DNA of 12,902 nucleotides, taken from the NCBI GenBank assembly GCA_050730835.1, contig JBOHNS010000038.1:1-12902 (forward strand), written 5' to 3'. Source of the stretch: JBOHNS01 sp050730835 (GTDB lineage Bacteria; Patescibacteriota; Saccharimonadia; Saccharimonadales; UBA4665). The notes under the pieces were generated by a model, which did no database searches, was not told the DNA's origin, and was given only the letters and a program-made list of their open reading frames with translations. A program made the position numbers and the translations under genes. Each line of letters starts with the position of its first letter. Positions within the stretch are counted from its first letter, which is position 1. This document shows, one piece after another, positions 1 through 6,373 of this stretch.

Positions 1-18
1 TTATAGCACATCTATATA

Positions 19-105
19 TGGTGCGGATGAGAGGACTTGAACCTCCACGAACTAATGTTCACTAGCTCCTGAAGCTAGCGCGTCTACCGATTCCGCCACA
101 TCCGC
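19..105 (-). tRNA. tRNA-Leu (anticodon CAG), CCA encoded
   Basis: Read on the minus strand, the gene starts GCGGATG (99-105) and closes its acceptor stem with CATCCGC (23-29). The discriminator A is at 22 and an encoded CCA at 19-21. The anticodon loop TTCAGGA gives anticodon CAG (69-71), which reads CUG leucine codons. A long variable arm (TGAAC/GTTCG) and the D-arm text GGCGGAATCGGTAGACGCGC are typical of bacterial class II tRNA-Leu. The T arm is GAGG-TTCAAGT-CCTC. The length is 84 nt plus CCA, with no intron. The gene lies downstream of the peptide-binding protein gene on the same strand. No convincing promoter is seen just upstream, so it may be cut from a longer transcript or use a weak promoter. 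Confidence 0.97.
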
Positions 106-113
106 AGCTGCGA

Positions 114-140
114 ATGAGACAAAACTACGTTTTTTCTCAT
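114..140. repeat. AT-rich 12-bp hairpin upstream of tRNA-Leu
   Basis: ATGAGACAAAAC (114-125) faces GTTTTTTCTCAT (129-140) across a 3-nt loop, with one mismatch. It lies just upstream of the tRNA-Leu gene in the tRNA's transcription direction. No T-tract follows on the minus strand, so it is not a standard terminator. It could be a processing stem or a DNA-level palindrome; the role is unknown. Confidence 0.5.
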
Positions 141-144
141 CGCG

Positions 145-172
145 CCGGGCTTTGGCAAAGCCAAAGTCTCGG
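145..172. repeat. GC-rich hairpin between SBP gene and tRNA-Leu
   Basis: CTTTGGC (150-156) and GCCAAAG (160-166) form a perfect 7-bp stem with loop AAA. The stem extends outward through CCGGG/CTCGG pairing with one bulged base. On the plus strand a T-rich CTTTTT run follows about 8 nt after the stem, but no plus-strand gene precedes it inside the window. On the minus strand it sits between the peptide-binding protein gene and the tRNA. It may be an intergenic stability or attenuation structure; the function is not established. Confidence 0.4.
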
Positions 173-188
173 GCTGCTCTTTTTCCTT

Positions 189-209
189 AAAACCACAATT
201 GTAGGTTTT
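189..209 (-). terminator. possible weak terminator after the SBP gene
   Basis: AAAACC (204-209 on minus) pairs with GGTTTT (189-194 on minus) around a 9-nt loop, 48 nt past the stop codon of the peptide-binding protein. The stem has only two G-C pairs and the U-tract is just the TTTT inside the stem, so this is a weak candidate. Confidence 0.25.
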
Positions 210-256
210 ATCAGAACGTGATTATCATATCCGTTTTTGGTTTAAAACTCAAGCCG

Positions 257-2017
257 TTAATTGGCAGTTTTGATGGTGTCGATTTGCCAATTTTGAACAT
301 TGTCGAAGCGATCCGTGGCTTGATTTATAGTGTGATTTTTCAGGCCGTCAATCGTTTGACTGGTAACGTACAAAAAGCGGGGCTGGTACAGACCGAGCGC
401 CGGCGCGTCGGCCTGCCAGGCTTTTAGAAACGGCTGGTATTTGACGGCACGCAGTTGGGGCTCAAGCCGCGTGCGGCCGGCTTCTAACGATTTGTCGGCG
501 GCTTTTGATTTATATTCGGAAAAGTTTAGTTGGCTGGGCGAGCGCGGGTCGGTTTGCGTGCTGTCCCAATAAACGTAGACGTCTGGGTCGACGCCGATAG
601 CAATGCCGTAGAGCAGCGCGTCGTAGTTGTGGCTGACAATAGTTTGCTTTAAATCTGTGCTATTGTCCAGCGATATTTCGGCGTCGACGCCAATTTGCCG
701 CCACTGCCGGGCCAGTTGAGCAGTGACGTAGCGAAAAGTCGGATTGTTGGCGGTAGACAGTCGGAATTTCAGCGCTTGGCCTTTTTTATAGCGCAGTCCG
801 CCGGCGCCTATGCGCCAGCCGGCCTTTTGCAGGCTGGCGGCTGCCGCGCTGGGATTATAATTTAATTGACGATATTTGGAATTAAATCCCAACTGACCTT
901 GCAAGAGCGGTTCGCGCACCGGAATTACCGGATGATTCAAGCCGTTGATAATTTGATTGACGTCAGCGCCTTGCACCAAAGCCCGGCGCACGTTTTTATC
1001 GGCCAGTACGCCGCTAGAGTTATTGAAAAAGACCATATTGGCGACATTTAGCGGCAGCGAGTAAAGCTGGGCTGATTTGTCGTTTTTTAATTGGCTGGGC
1101 AGCGTTTGCAAACCGGCCAGGCCGTTCAGGGCGCCTGATTGAAAAGCGCTAAGCAGAGCTTTTTGGGCGTGAAACGATCGGACCACAAAACCGCTCAGTT
1201 TTGGCGCGCCGCCATTGTAATGATTAAACGGCGCCAGCGTGATTTGCTGCTGGCGCGTGGTCGGCGTGTCGCCGCTGGCGGCCAGATTTTGCCATTGGAA
1301 CGGCCCGGCGCCAATCGGCGCCACATTAAAATTAGCGCTGCGCAATTTAGCGGCCGGCAGGTGTCCAAGAATATGTTTGGGCACAATGCCATTAGTCAGC
1401 GAATATGGAAACGAGGCCAAAGGATTACTCAAGCTAAATTTAACCGTCAGTTTATTAACGGCCGAAACTGTCACATTTTGCCAGCTGGCGTAGAGCGGCG
1501 ATCCGCTATCGGGATTTTGAATGGCGTGATAGGTAAAAGCGACGTCGTCGGCCGTCAGCGCCCGGCCGTCTTGCCAGGTCAAATGCGGTTTTAGGTTGAC
1601 GGTATAAACTTTGCCGCTGCTATTAACATTATAGCCGCTGGCCAAGTCGCCGACTAATTTATTATGATTATTATATTTCAATAAGCCGGCAAAAACTAAA
1701 CTGGCGACAGCACTATCGGCTGAACCCTCGGCAAATAACGGGTTGGCAGTAGTAAAATCGCCCAAAACACCTTCCGCGTAAGTGCCGCCCAGGACAAACT
1801 GCGCCGATTGATAATTATTTTTGAGCGCCAAAGTCTGAGCGCCGACCGCGCCGATTAAAAGCAGCAATAATAGCACCCAAAACAACACAAACCGTCTGGC
1901 CGCGAACAGATTTTCCAGCCGCCGGATTAGCAGTTTATCGACCTTTTTGTCGGCATCGTCCAGCACTTCCGCCCGTTTGCGGCGGGCGGCCAACTTGCTT
2001 GGACGAAGCCTATTCAC
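257..2017 (-). CDS. membrane-anchored peptide-binding protein (SBP family 5, OppA/DppA-like)
   Basis: The 586-residue product resembles family 5 extracytoplasmic solute-binding proteins, which capture peptides (sometimes nickel or other ligands) for ABC importers. Residues 1-42 are strongly basic. A hydrophobic helix at about 43-62 follows, then the binding fold from about residue 78. Its motif LTWQDGRALTADDVAFTYHA is characteristic of the family. No lipobox cysteine exists, so the helix is probably an uncleaved anchor that leaves the protein on the outer face of the membrane, with an unusually long cytoplasmic tail. The start is GTG at 2015-2017, the only usual start codon after the in-frame TAA upstream. 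It has no Shine-Dalgarno and directly abuts the palindromic element at 2018-2141. GTG at codon 18, preceded by GGGCGGAA, is an alternative. No permease or ATPase gene of an Opp system is nearby, so the protein may use a transporter encoded elsewhere or act alone. Confidence 0.85.
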   Translation of the reverse strand: MNRLRPSKLAARRKRAEVLDDADKKVDKLLIRRLENLFAARRFVLFWVLLLLLLIGAVGAQTLALKNNYQSAQFVLGGTYAEGVLGDFTTANPLFAEGSADSAVASLVFAGLLKYNNHNKLVGDLASGYNVNSSGKVYTVNLKPHLTWQDGRALTADDVAFTYHAIQNPDSGSPLYASWQNVTVSAVNKLTVKFSLSNPLASFPYSLTNGIVPKHILGHLPAAKLRSANFNVAPIGAGPFQWQNLAASGDTPTTRQQQITLAPFNHYNGGAPKLSGFVVRSFHAQKALLSAFQSGALNGLAGLQTLPSQLKNDKSAQLYSLPLNVANMVFFNNSSGVLADKNVRRALVQGADVNQIINGLNHPVIPVREPLLQGQLGFNSKYRQLNYNPSAAAASLQKAGWRIGAGGLRYKKGQALKFRLSTANNPTFRYVTAQLARQWRQIGVDAEISLDNSTDLKQTIVSHNYDALLYGIAIGVDPDVYVYWDSTQTDPRSPSQLNFSEYKSKAADKSLEAGRTRLEPQLRAVKYQPFLKAWQADAPALGLYQPRFLYVTSQTIDGLKNHTINQATDRFDNVQNWQIDTIKTAN

Positions 2018-2141
2018 TGGACTTACGCATTTTAGGGCAGTTTGGGATGAAAACCGAGCATCGGAATGCAGCCGTACTTAAAGGTACGGCGGAATGAGAA
2101 GCGGAAGTTTTCGCCCAAAATATGCAAAATGCGTAGGTCCA
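2018..2141. repeat. 124-nt imperfect palindromic element between secG and the SBP gene
   Basis: The outer arms TGGACTTACGCATTTT (2018-2033) and AAAATGCGTAGGTCCA (2126-2141) are inverted repeats with one mismatch, a T-G wobble if transcribed. Inside them, TTTGGG (2041-2046) pairs with CCCAAA (2114-2119) and GAAAAC (2049-2054) pairs with GTTTTC (2107-2112). An independent inner stem GCCGTAC/GTACGGC (2071-2077/2084-2090) sits at the tip. The whole folds into a long branched hairpin and fills almost the entire gap between secG and the next gene. No protein is encoded in it and no T-tract follows, so it does not look like a simple terminator. It resembles a dispersed palindromic repeat or small non-autonomous element, or a structured 5' leader of the downstream gene. 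Confidence 0.6.
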
Positions 2142-2157
2142 ATTCATGCTAAAGAAT

Positions 2158-2376
2158 TTAATGCGTAGTTAATAAACCAATAATCAGCGACGCCGTAAAA
2201 ATCAGCGCTGTGATAATCGTCAATTGGTACAAAGTTTTGTCGCTGCCGCGCCGCGTCATGTTGACTTCGCCGCTGCCGCCAAGACCGGCGCCCAAGGACG
2301 CGCCGCGCGTCTGCACCAAAATCAAAATCGTCAATATTATAGTCGTAATTATAGTTATGTAATTATAAATGCTCAT
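2158..2376 (-). CDS. secG: SecG, preprotein translocase subunit
   Basis: A 72-residue protein with the SecG layout: transmembrane helix 1 at about residues 4-22, the conserved cytoplasmic loop LVQTRGASLGAGLGGSGE, and transmembrane helix 2 at about 50-69. SecG joins SecY and SecE in the membrane channel and helps SecA-driven export. The length is typical of small SecG proteins. It starts at ATG 2374-2376. Only a weak GAG-like Shine-Dalgarno is visible, and a TATAAA sequence lies 11 nt upstream of the ATG. It is 28 nt downstream of the PF04020-type membrane protein gene on the same strand, so the two may be co-transcribed. Confidence 0.93.
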   Translation of the reverse strand: MSIYNYITIITTIILTILILVQTRGASLGAGLGGSGEVNMTRRGSDKTLYQLTIITALIFTASLIIGLLTTH

Positions 2377-2404
2377 GATTTACTCGGTTTATAGACATTA
2401 ATTT

Positions 2405-2785
2405 TTAAGTCAAACTCTGGTTAAGCCGGCTGTCCAAAACAGTCGTTAACAAATAGTTTAACAGACCAATCATGATGCCGGCAAGTATAGCCGTGGCAAA
2501 CGAGCTAATGTGCAGCGGGGCGTACAATTTGCCCGCCAGAAAAACCACCAGACCGTTAATCACAATCATAAAAAATCCGACGCTCAAGAGCAACAGCGGC
2601 CAGCTCAAAACCACCAATATCGGCCGCACGATAATATTAATCACGGCCACCACCAGGCCGCCAATTATGACGCTGCGCACGTGGTTGGTAAAGGTTATGC
2701 TTTTGTCAAACAAAACCGCCACCAGCCATAATCCCAGGCTGCTGACAAACCAACGAATAGTAAATCTAACGGGCAAACGATTCAT
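2405..2785 (-). CDS. four-helix membrane protein, phage-holin-4-like family (PF04020 type)
   Basis: A 126-residue hydrophobic protein with about four transmembrane helices: roughly 9-26, 37-57, 59-80 and 91-116. The central text GGLVVAVINIIVRPILVVLSWPLLLLSVG carries the N-x-x-x-R-P-I-L pattern of the widespread 'phage holin family 4 / DUF360' membrane proteins. Despite the name these are ordinary chromosomal proteins of unknown function, and there is no phage gene here. It starts at ATG 2783-2785, 23 nt after the stop of the Xaa-Pro aminopeptidase gene. No Shine-Dalgarno is present. Two TATAAT boxes on the minus strand (2795-2800 and 2801-2806) lie just upstream, so it may also have its own start site. 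Confidence 0.85.
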   Translation of the reverse strand: MNRLPVRFTIRWFVSSLGLWLVAVLFDKSITFTNHVRSVIIGGLVVAVINIIVRPILVVLSWPLLLLSVGFFMIVINGLVVFLAGKLYAPLHISSFATAILAGIMIGLLNYLLTTVLDSRLNQSLT

Positions 2786-2808
2786 AAAATATTCATTATA
2801 ATTATAAG

Positions 2809-4044
2809 CTAGACCAGCCCGCGCGGCAAACGCCGGCTCAAAACCTGGTTGCCTTCTGGTGTAATTAAAACATCATCCTCGATTCTGACGCCAATCGATT
2901 CGTCTTTTATGTAAATGCCCGGCTCGCAGCTCAAAACCATGCCGGGCGCCAGCGGCTGGCTGTAATCACCGACATCGTGGACGTTCAGGCCAATAAAATG
3001 CGAAGTCGAGTGCGGATAAAATTGGCGCACGTTTGTCTCTAGGATGGTTTTAATCAGCCCCAACTCGCGCAATTTTTCGCCCATAAAATTACAAATTTCT
3101 GGCTCATAATTTTTCAGGTTAAGGCCAGGTTTTAATAAACTCAAGGCATAATCTTGGACTTCGCTAACCGCCTCATGCACCGCAAGCTGGCGCGGCGACG
3201 GGTGATTATTTAGAGCAACTGTCCGGCTAATATCGGCCGCGTAATGCTGGGCTTCGGCACCAACATCGAGCACCAGCAATTCTCCGCTTTGCAACTGAGC
3301 GTTATTGCTAAAATTATGCACCGTGCAAGCCCTCTCGCCACCGGCCACAATCGGCTCAAAGGCATGGCCGGCCGCGCCGCGAAACCGCAAGCCGCGTGAA
3401 ATATCGGCTTCTATTTGATACTCAAACTGATATTTGGCTAAATTATCCGGCCTTAAAATATCTTGAAATGTGTCGATTGTAACATCAATCGCCGCTTGCA
3501 ACGCCGCAATTTCGGCCGGCTGTTTGATGCAGCGCTGCCGCGCAATGTGCTTAGAAATATCCAGCAGTTCGATGCTAGCATTGAGCGATTTTATTTGGTC
3601 GCGCAGCCGCCGGCGCGCCGGATTAACGTACATACCAGCTGCTTCAATATAAACTGGCGCAACCGGCAAAGTCGCCACATGCGAAACTTTTTTCAGTCGT
3701 TGAGCCAAATGCTTCCAGCCATTTTTACTATTCATAATTTCGGCAATGCCCGATTTTTGGCTAATCAATTCGGCGTCCAGACGGCCGTCAAAAGTTACTC
3801 GGGTTTCGCCGTGCTCCGGCAAAATTATAAAATCTTTATACTTATCTAAAACCAAAATCACATCCGGATCTTCTATGCCCGTCAAATACCAAAAGCTGGC
3901 ATCCTGCGCGAAACAAAAAGCCGCGTCCCCGCCGCGCTGCAACAAACCATTAGCCGCTAGAACTATCGGCGCTGTCCCGCTAAACAGCTGCCTAAGCCGC
4001 GCCCGATTGCCGCTAAAAAATTCCGCCGTAAATAAATCATTCAT
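2809..4044 (-). CDS. pepP: Xaa-Pro aminopeptidase (M24B metallopeptidase)
   Basis: This 411-residue enzyme should remove N-terminal residues that precede proline, in the cytoplasm, with a two-metal centre. An aminopeptidase-P N-terminal domain spans about residues 1-150 and a pita-bread catalytic domain about 175-405. All five metal ligands of the family are visible: D260 (LVLDVGAE), D271 (AADISRT), H349 (SHFIGLNVHD), E374 (SCEPGIYI) and E389 (RIEDDVL). Active-site histidines H243 and H356 are also present. The length fits the family. The reading frame is open to an ATG at 4089, but ATG 4042-4044 is preferred. It begins the conserved domain (MNDLFTAEFF), and a good promoter (4052-4080) lies inside the extra 15 codons. 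It would supply free amino acids from proline-containing peptides, which suits the nearby peptide-binding protein. Confidence 0.93.
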   Translation of the reverse strand: MNDLFTAEFFSGNRARLRQLFSGTAPIVLAANGLLQRGGDAAFCFAQDASFWYLTGIEDPDVILVLDKYKDFIILPEHGETRVTFDGRLDAELISQKSGIAEIMNSKNGWKHLAQRLKKVSHVATLPVAPVYIEAAGMYVNPARRRLRDQIKSLNASIELLDISKHIARQRCIKQPAEIAALQAAIDVTIDTFQDILRPDNLAKYQFEYQIEADISRGLRFRGAAGHAFEPIVAGGERACTVHNFSNNAQLQSGELLVLDVGAEAQHYAADISRTVALNNHPSPRQLAVHEAVSEVQDYALSLLKPGLNLKNYEPEICNFMGEKLRELGLIKTILETNVRQFYPHSTSHFIGLNVHDVGDYSQPLAPGMVLSCEPGIYIKDESIGVRIEDDVLITPEGNQVLSRRLPRGLV

Positions 4045-4051
4045 TAATTTA

Positions 4052-4080
4052 ATTATAGCAAATTGTAGCTGACTCGTCAG
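4052..4080 (-). promoter_or_regulatory. sigma70-type promoter of the Xaa-Pro aminopeptidase gene, leaderless layout
   Basis: On the minus strand, CTGACG (4075-4080, 4/6 to TTGACA) and TATAAT (4052-4057, perfect) are separated by exactly 17 nt. The ATG at 4044 follows the -10 box after only 7 nt, so transcription should start at or next to the start codon. No Shine-Dalgarno exists. This placement is the main reason to reject the longer start at 4089. Confidence 0.65.
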
Positions 4081-4131
4081 TGCTAGCACTAAACTAACTT
4101 ACACAATCAGGCCAAATATAACTTGTGGCCA

Positions 4132-4160
4132 TTGTATTATTTCAGTTTATAGAGTTTAAT
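4132..4160 (+). promoter_or_regulatory. promoter of the DUF1772-like gene, leaderless layout
   Basis: TTGTAT (4132-4137, 3/6) and TTTAAT (4155-4160, 5/6) are 17 nt apart. The ATG at 4168 lies 7 nt after the -10 box and no Shine-Dalgarno is present. The spacing copies that of the divergent aminopeptidase promoter, which faces away across about 50 nt. Confidence 0.45.
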
Positions 4161-4167
4161 AAAATTT

Positions 4168-4653
4168 ATGGGCCGCTTAGCCGCATTGTTTCTTTTCGTT
4201 GCTACCCTACTTAGCGGCTTGTCAGCCGGACTGGCACTCAGTCACGTTCTGGAGATAGCCGGCAAACACAGCTTAAACGGTAGCCAGTTTTTACGGGTGC
4301 AGCACACTTTCTATGGCGGTTACGCTATTTTTGGTGAAATTGTCTGGATACTGGTTCCGCTAATAAGCCTTATAATCGGTTTTCAAATATTTAGACGCTC
4401 GCGTAAGACGGCCATATATTGTTTTATAGCCGCTGCTTGTTTCATTCTATCCCTGGGAATTTTTGGGATATTTCTAGCCCATTATAATGGTCTGATTGCC
4501 AGTTGGAATCCGTCGAATTTGCCGGCTAATTGGCGGAGGGCCCGCGACCATTGGGAGACGGCTCACGCAATTATTTTCGTGCTGCTTGCGCTAGCGTTTG
4601 GTTTTTTGATAAAGTGCAACGAAATTACATTAAAAAATAATGATTCGCTATAA
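4168..4653 (+). CDS. DUF1772-like (anthrone oxygenase family) membrane protein
   Basis: A 161-residue protein with four predicted transmembrane helices at about 4-26, 52-73, 83-106 and 133-149. The segment from residue 114, NPSNLPANWRRARDHWE followed by TAHA, matches the W-x-x-x-R-x-x-W-x-x-x-H hallmark of DUF1772 / anthrone-oxygenase-like membrane proteins. Some fungal and actinobacterial relatives oxidise polyketides, but most bacterial members have no known role, and no biosynthetic genes are present here. It stands alone on the plus strand between two minus-strand units. It starts at the ATG 7 nt after a -10 box. Confidence 0.65.
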   Translation: MGRLAALFLFVATLLSGLSAGLALSHVLEIAGKHSLNGSQFLRVQHTFYGGYAIFGEIVWILVPLISLIIGFQIFRRSRKTAIYCFIAAACFILSLGIFGIFLAHYNGLIASWNPSNLPANWRRARDHWETAHAIIFVLLALAFGFLIKCNEITLKNNDSL

Positions 4654-4675
4654 AAGCTTGTTACAAGTTTGATTT
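4654..4675 (+). terminator. weak hairpin with T-tract after the DUF1772-like gene
   Basis: AAGCTTG (4654-4660) pairs with CAAGTTT (4664-4670), with one G-T wobble, around loop TTA. GATTTTT follows. It starts immediately after the stop codon. The stem is short and AT-rich, so termination here is only possible, not certain. Confidence 0.35.
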
Positions 4676-4722
4676 TTGTCGACATGGCCAAGACATGGTT
4701 ACCCGAAATTATATTACAAATT

Positions 4723-6228
4723 TTATAGATGATCTCCCAAAATTCTAGCCTTTTTAAAACCAATAACTTTGGCTAGGTCTTTTTGACTGGCCTGGTTGAT
4801 GTCTTTCAACGAGCCGAAAGTTTTGAGCAGTTTTTGGCGCGTTTTCGGGCCGATGCCGGGGATTTCGTCCAGCGCGCTAGCGGTTTGGCTTTTTACTTTT
4901 AGCATCGAATGATAGCTGACGGCGAAGCGGTGGCTTTCATCGCGGATTCTTTGCAAAAGCTTAACCAAATTAGTATTGTGCGGCAAGTTTATTAAAATAA
5001 AATCTTCGCTTTGGGTTATGAATCCGCCAAGTTTATGCAAAATATTTTCGTCTAATGCTACTTGCGATTTATTTTTTTGAATGACGACTTGCTCTTCGCG
5101 TTTGGCTAGCCCGATAAACGGAATGTTGCGCAAGGACGGACCCTGCGCACTAGCTTTTTCGTTGCGCGCTTTGATGGCGGCATCGAGTTGGCCCTTGCCA
5201 CCGTCGATTAGTACTAAGCTAGGTTTGCCCCAGGCTTTGATATTTTTTTCGCTTAGCCGACGCTTGATAGTTTCGTTCATATTGAAAAAGTCATTATTAG
5301 CCTGCCTGCTCATTTTGAATTTGCGGTATTCGCGTTTGTCGCTAGCGCCGTTCGTGAAAACAACCATGCTGGCGACTACGTTCGTGCCGCTCATGTGGCT
5401 GATGTCGTAGCCTTCGATTCTTCTAGGAAATTTATCTAGCTTCAGTAAATCGACTAGCTCGTTTAGGGCGTGGTCTTTGCTGATGTCCAGGAATTCTTTG
5501 TCGCTAAATATTACTTGGCGGTTTAAGTTTTGCAGCGAAAATAATTGGTTACGTAGCTTAGCCGCTAGCTCGTATTCCGAATTTTTAGCGGCTTGTTTCA
5601 TACCCTTTTCTAGCTCTTTTTCTACAGTTTTGCGTTTGCCTTCTATTACAGAAATTAATTTTCGCAAATTCGCTCGGTAATCTTCTAGCGATGTTTTGCC
5701 TTCTTCTAATCCTGGATCTAACCCTAAATGATAATGCAGCGTTGCCCGTTTTTGGCCGCCAATTTTGCGCGTGGCAAACGGAAAAACCCGGCGCAAACTC
5801 TTTAGCGCCTGACGCACGGCTAGAGCGCTCAAATACGGGCCAAAATATTTCGCGCCGTCATCCAGCGGCCGGCGCGCCAAAGCCACCGTCGGAAAATTGC
5901 TAGCGTAATCGATGCGAATATAAACCATCGACTTGTCATCGCGCAGCAAAATGTTATAGCGCGGCATGTAGCGCCTGATCATTTCGGCCTCTAAAAACAT
6001 CGCCTCGATTTCGCTATCAACCACCATCCAATCGGTATCGGCAATTTCCGCGACTAGCGCAACGGTCTTCGGGTCGCGGCTTCTAGATTTTTGAAAATAT
6101 TGCCGCACACGATTAGCTAGAACCGCCGCCTTGCCAACATAAATAATCTCGCCGGTTTTATCCTTATGAAAATACACGCCAGCGCTTTTCGGCAATTCCT
6201 TCAACTTCTGCTCAAGTTTCTTTCTCAT
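4723..6228 (-). CDS. uvrC: UvrC, nucleotide excision repair endonuclease subunit (cysteine-free)
   Basis: UvrC makes the two cuts around a DNA lesion after UvrA and UvrB mark it. Domains in order: GIY-YIG nuclease at about 12-95 (Y19, Y30, R40, E80 visible); a central linker; the UVR helical hairpin that contacts UvrB at about 205-238; the RNase H-like nuclease at about 270-440, with D275 (GYDISHMSG), D342 (LIDGGKGQL) and H433/H440; and tandem helix-hairpin-helix motifs at about 452-501. At 501 residues it is shorter than the roughly 600 of E. coli UvrC, and it ends right after the HhH pair. The protein has no cysteine. The four linker cysteines reported to hold an Fe-S cluster in E. coli UvrC are replaced, three of them by T163, D171 and E175 in the HYHLG region. 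Both nuclease sites look intact. The ATG is 6 nt after a TATAAT box. Confidence 0.97.
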   Translation of the reverse strand: MRKKLEQKLKELPKSAGVYFHKDKTGEIIYVGKAAVLANRVRQYFQKSRSRDPKTVALVAEIADTDWMVVDSEIEAMFLEAEMIRRYMPRYNILLRDDKSMVYIRIDYASNFPTVALARRPLDDGAKYFGPYLSALAVRQALKSLRRVFPFATRKIGGQKRATLHYHLGLDPGLEEGKTSLEDYRANLRKLISVIEGKRKTVEKELEKGMKQAAKNSEYELAAKLRNQLFSLQNLNRQVIFSDKEFLDISKDHALNELVDLLKLDKFPRRIEGYDISHMSGTNVVASMVVFTNGASDKREYRKFKMSRQANNDFFNMNETIKRRLSEKNIKAWGKPSLVLIDGGKGQLDAAIKARNEKASAQGPSLRNIPFIGLAKREEQVVIQKNKSQVALDENILHKLGGFITQSEDFILINLPHNTNLVKLLQRIRDESHRFAVSYHSMLKVKSQTASALDEIPGIGPKTRQKLLKTFGSLKDINQASQKDLAKVIGFKKARILGDHL

Positions 6229-6234
6229 ACGCTC

Positions 6235-6240
6235 ATTATA
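6235..6240 (-). promoter_or_regulatory. -10 box of uvrC, leaderless layout
   Basis: A perfect TATAAT on the minus strand ends 6 nt before the uvrC ATG (6226-6228), with GAGCGT between. A -35 hexamer at normal spacing is not recognisable (GCCTTG-like at 16 nt). The GAG in the gap is too close to the start to act as a Shine-Dalgarno. Confidence 0.45.
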
Positions 6241-6313
6241 CCGTGCGTGCTACGCTCAAGGCTTACGTAAAACTCGATAGGTCAATTTTATATCTGCGTT
6301 AAGTCGCCTGCAT

Positions 6314-6353
6314 TAAATATAAAAGAGCCAGTTTGGTGGCTCTTTTATATTTA
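6314..6353 (-). terminator. strong intrinsic terminator of the small secreted protein gene, symmetrical
   Basis: A perfect 17-bp inverted repeat, TAAATATAAAAGAGCCA (6314-6330) with TGGCTCTTTTATATTTA (6337-6353), surrounds a 6-nt loop. The core stem GAGCCA/TGGCTC is flanked by A-run and T-run, so it can end transcription from either side. It lies 20 nt after the stop of the minus-strand small secreted protein gene and shields uvrC from read-through. Confidence 0.85.
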
Positions 6354-6373
6354 GGCTAGGGGGTAGCTAACTG

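Noticed and set aside
1139..1594. Plus-strand open frame of 151 codons inside the peptide-binding protein gene
   Set aside because: It is an antisense shadow of a recognisable family 5 binding domain and has no family resemblance of its own.
2405..2785. Prophage remnant because of the 'holin' family name
   Set aside because: PF04020 proteins are common chromosomal membrane proteins. No other phage gene, integrase or attachment repeat is present, and I see no repeat flanking the tRNA.
4045..4089. Longer Xaa-Pro aminopeptidase start at 4089
   Set aside because: The extra 15 codons contain the -10 box and most of the promoter, and they fall outside the conserved N-terminal domain.
4563..4763. 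Small minus-strand frame between uvrC and the DUF1772-like gene
   Set aside because: It overlaps the ends of two recognised genes in other frames and shows no ribosome binding site or family resemblance.
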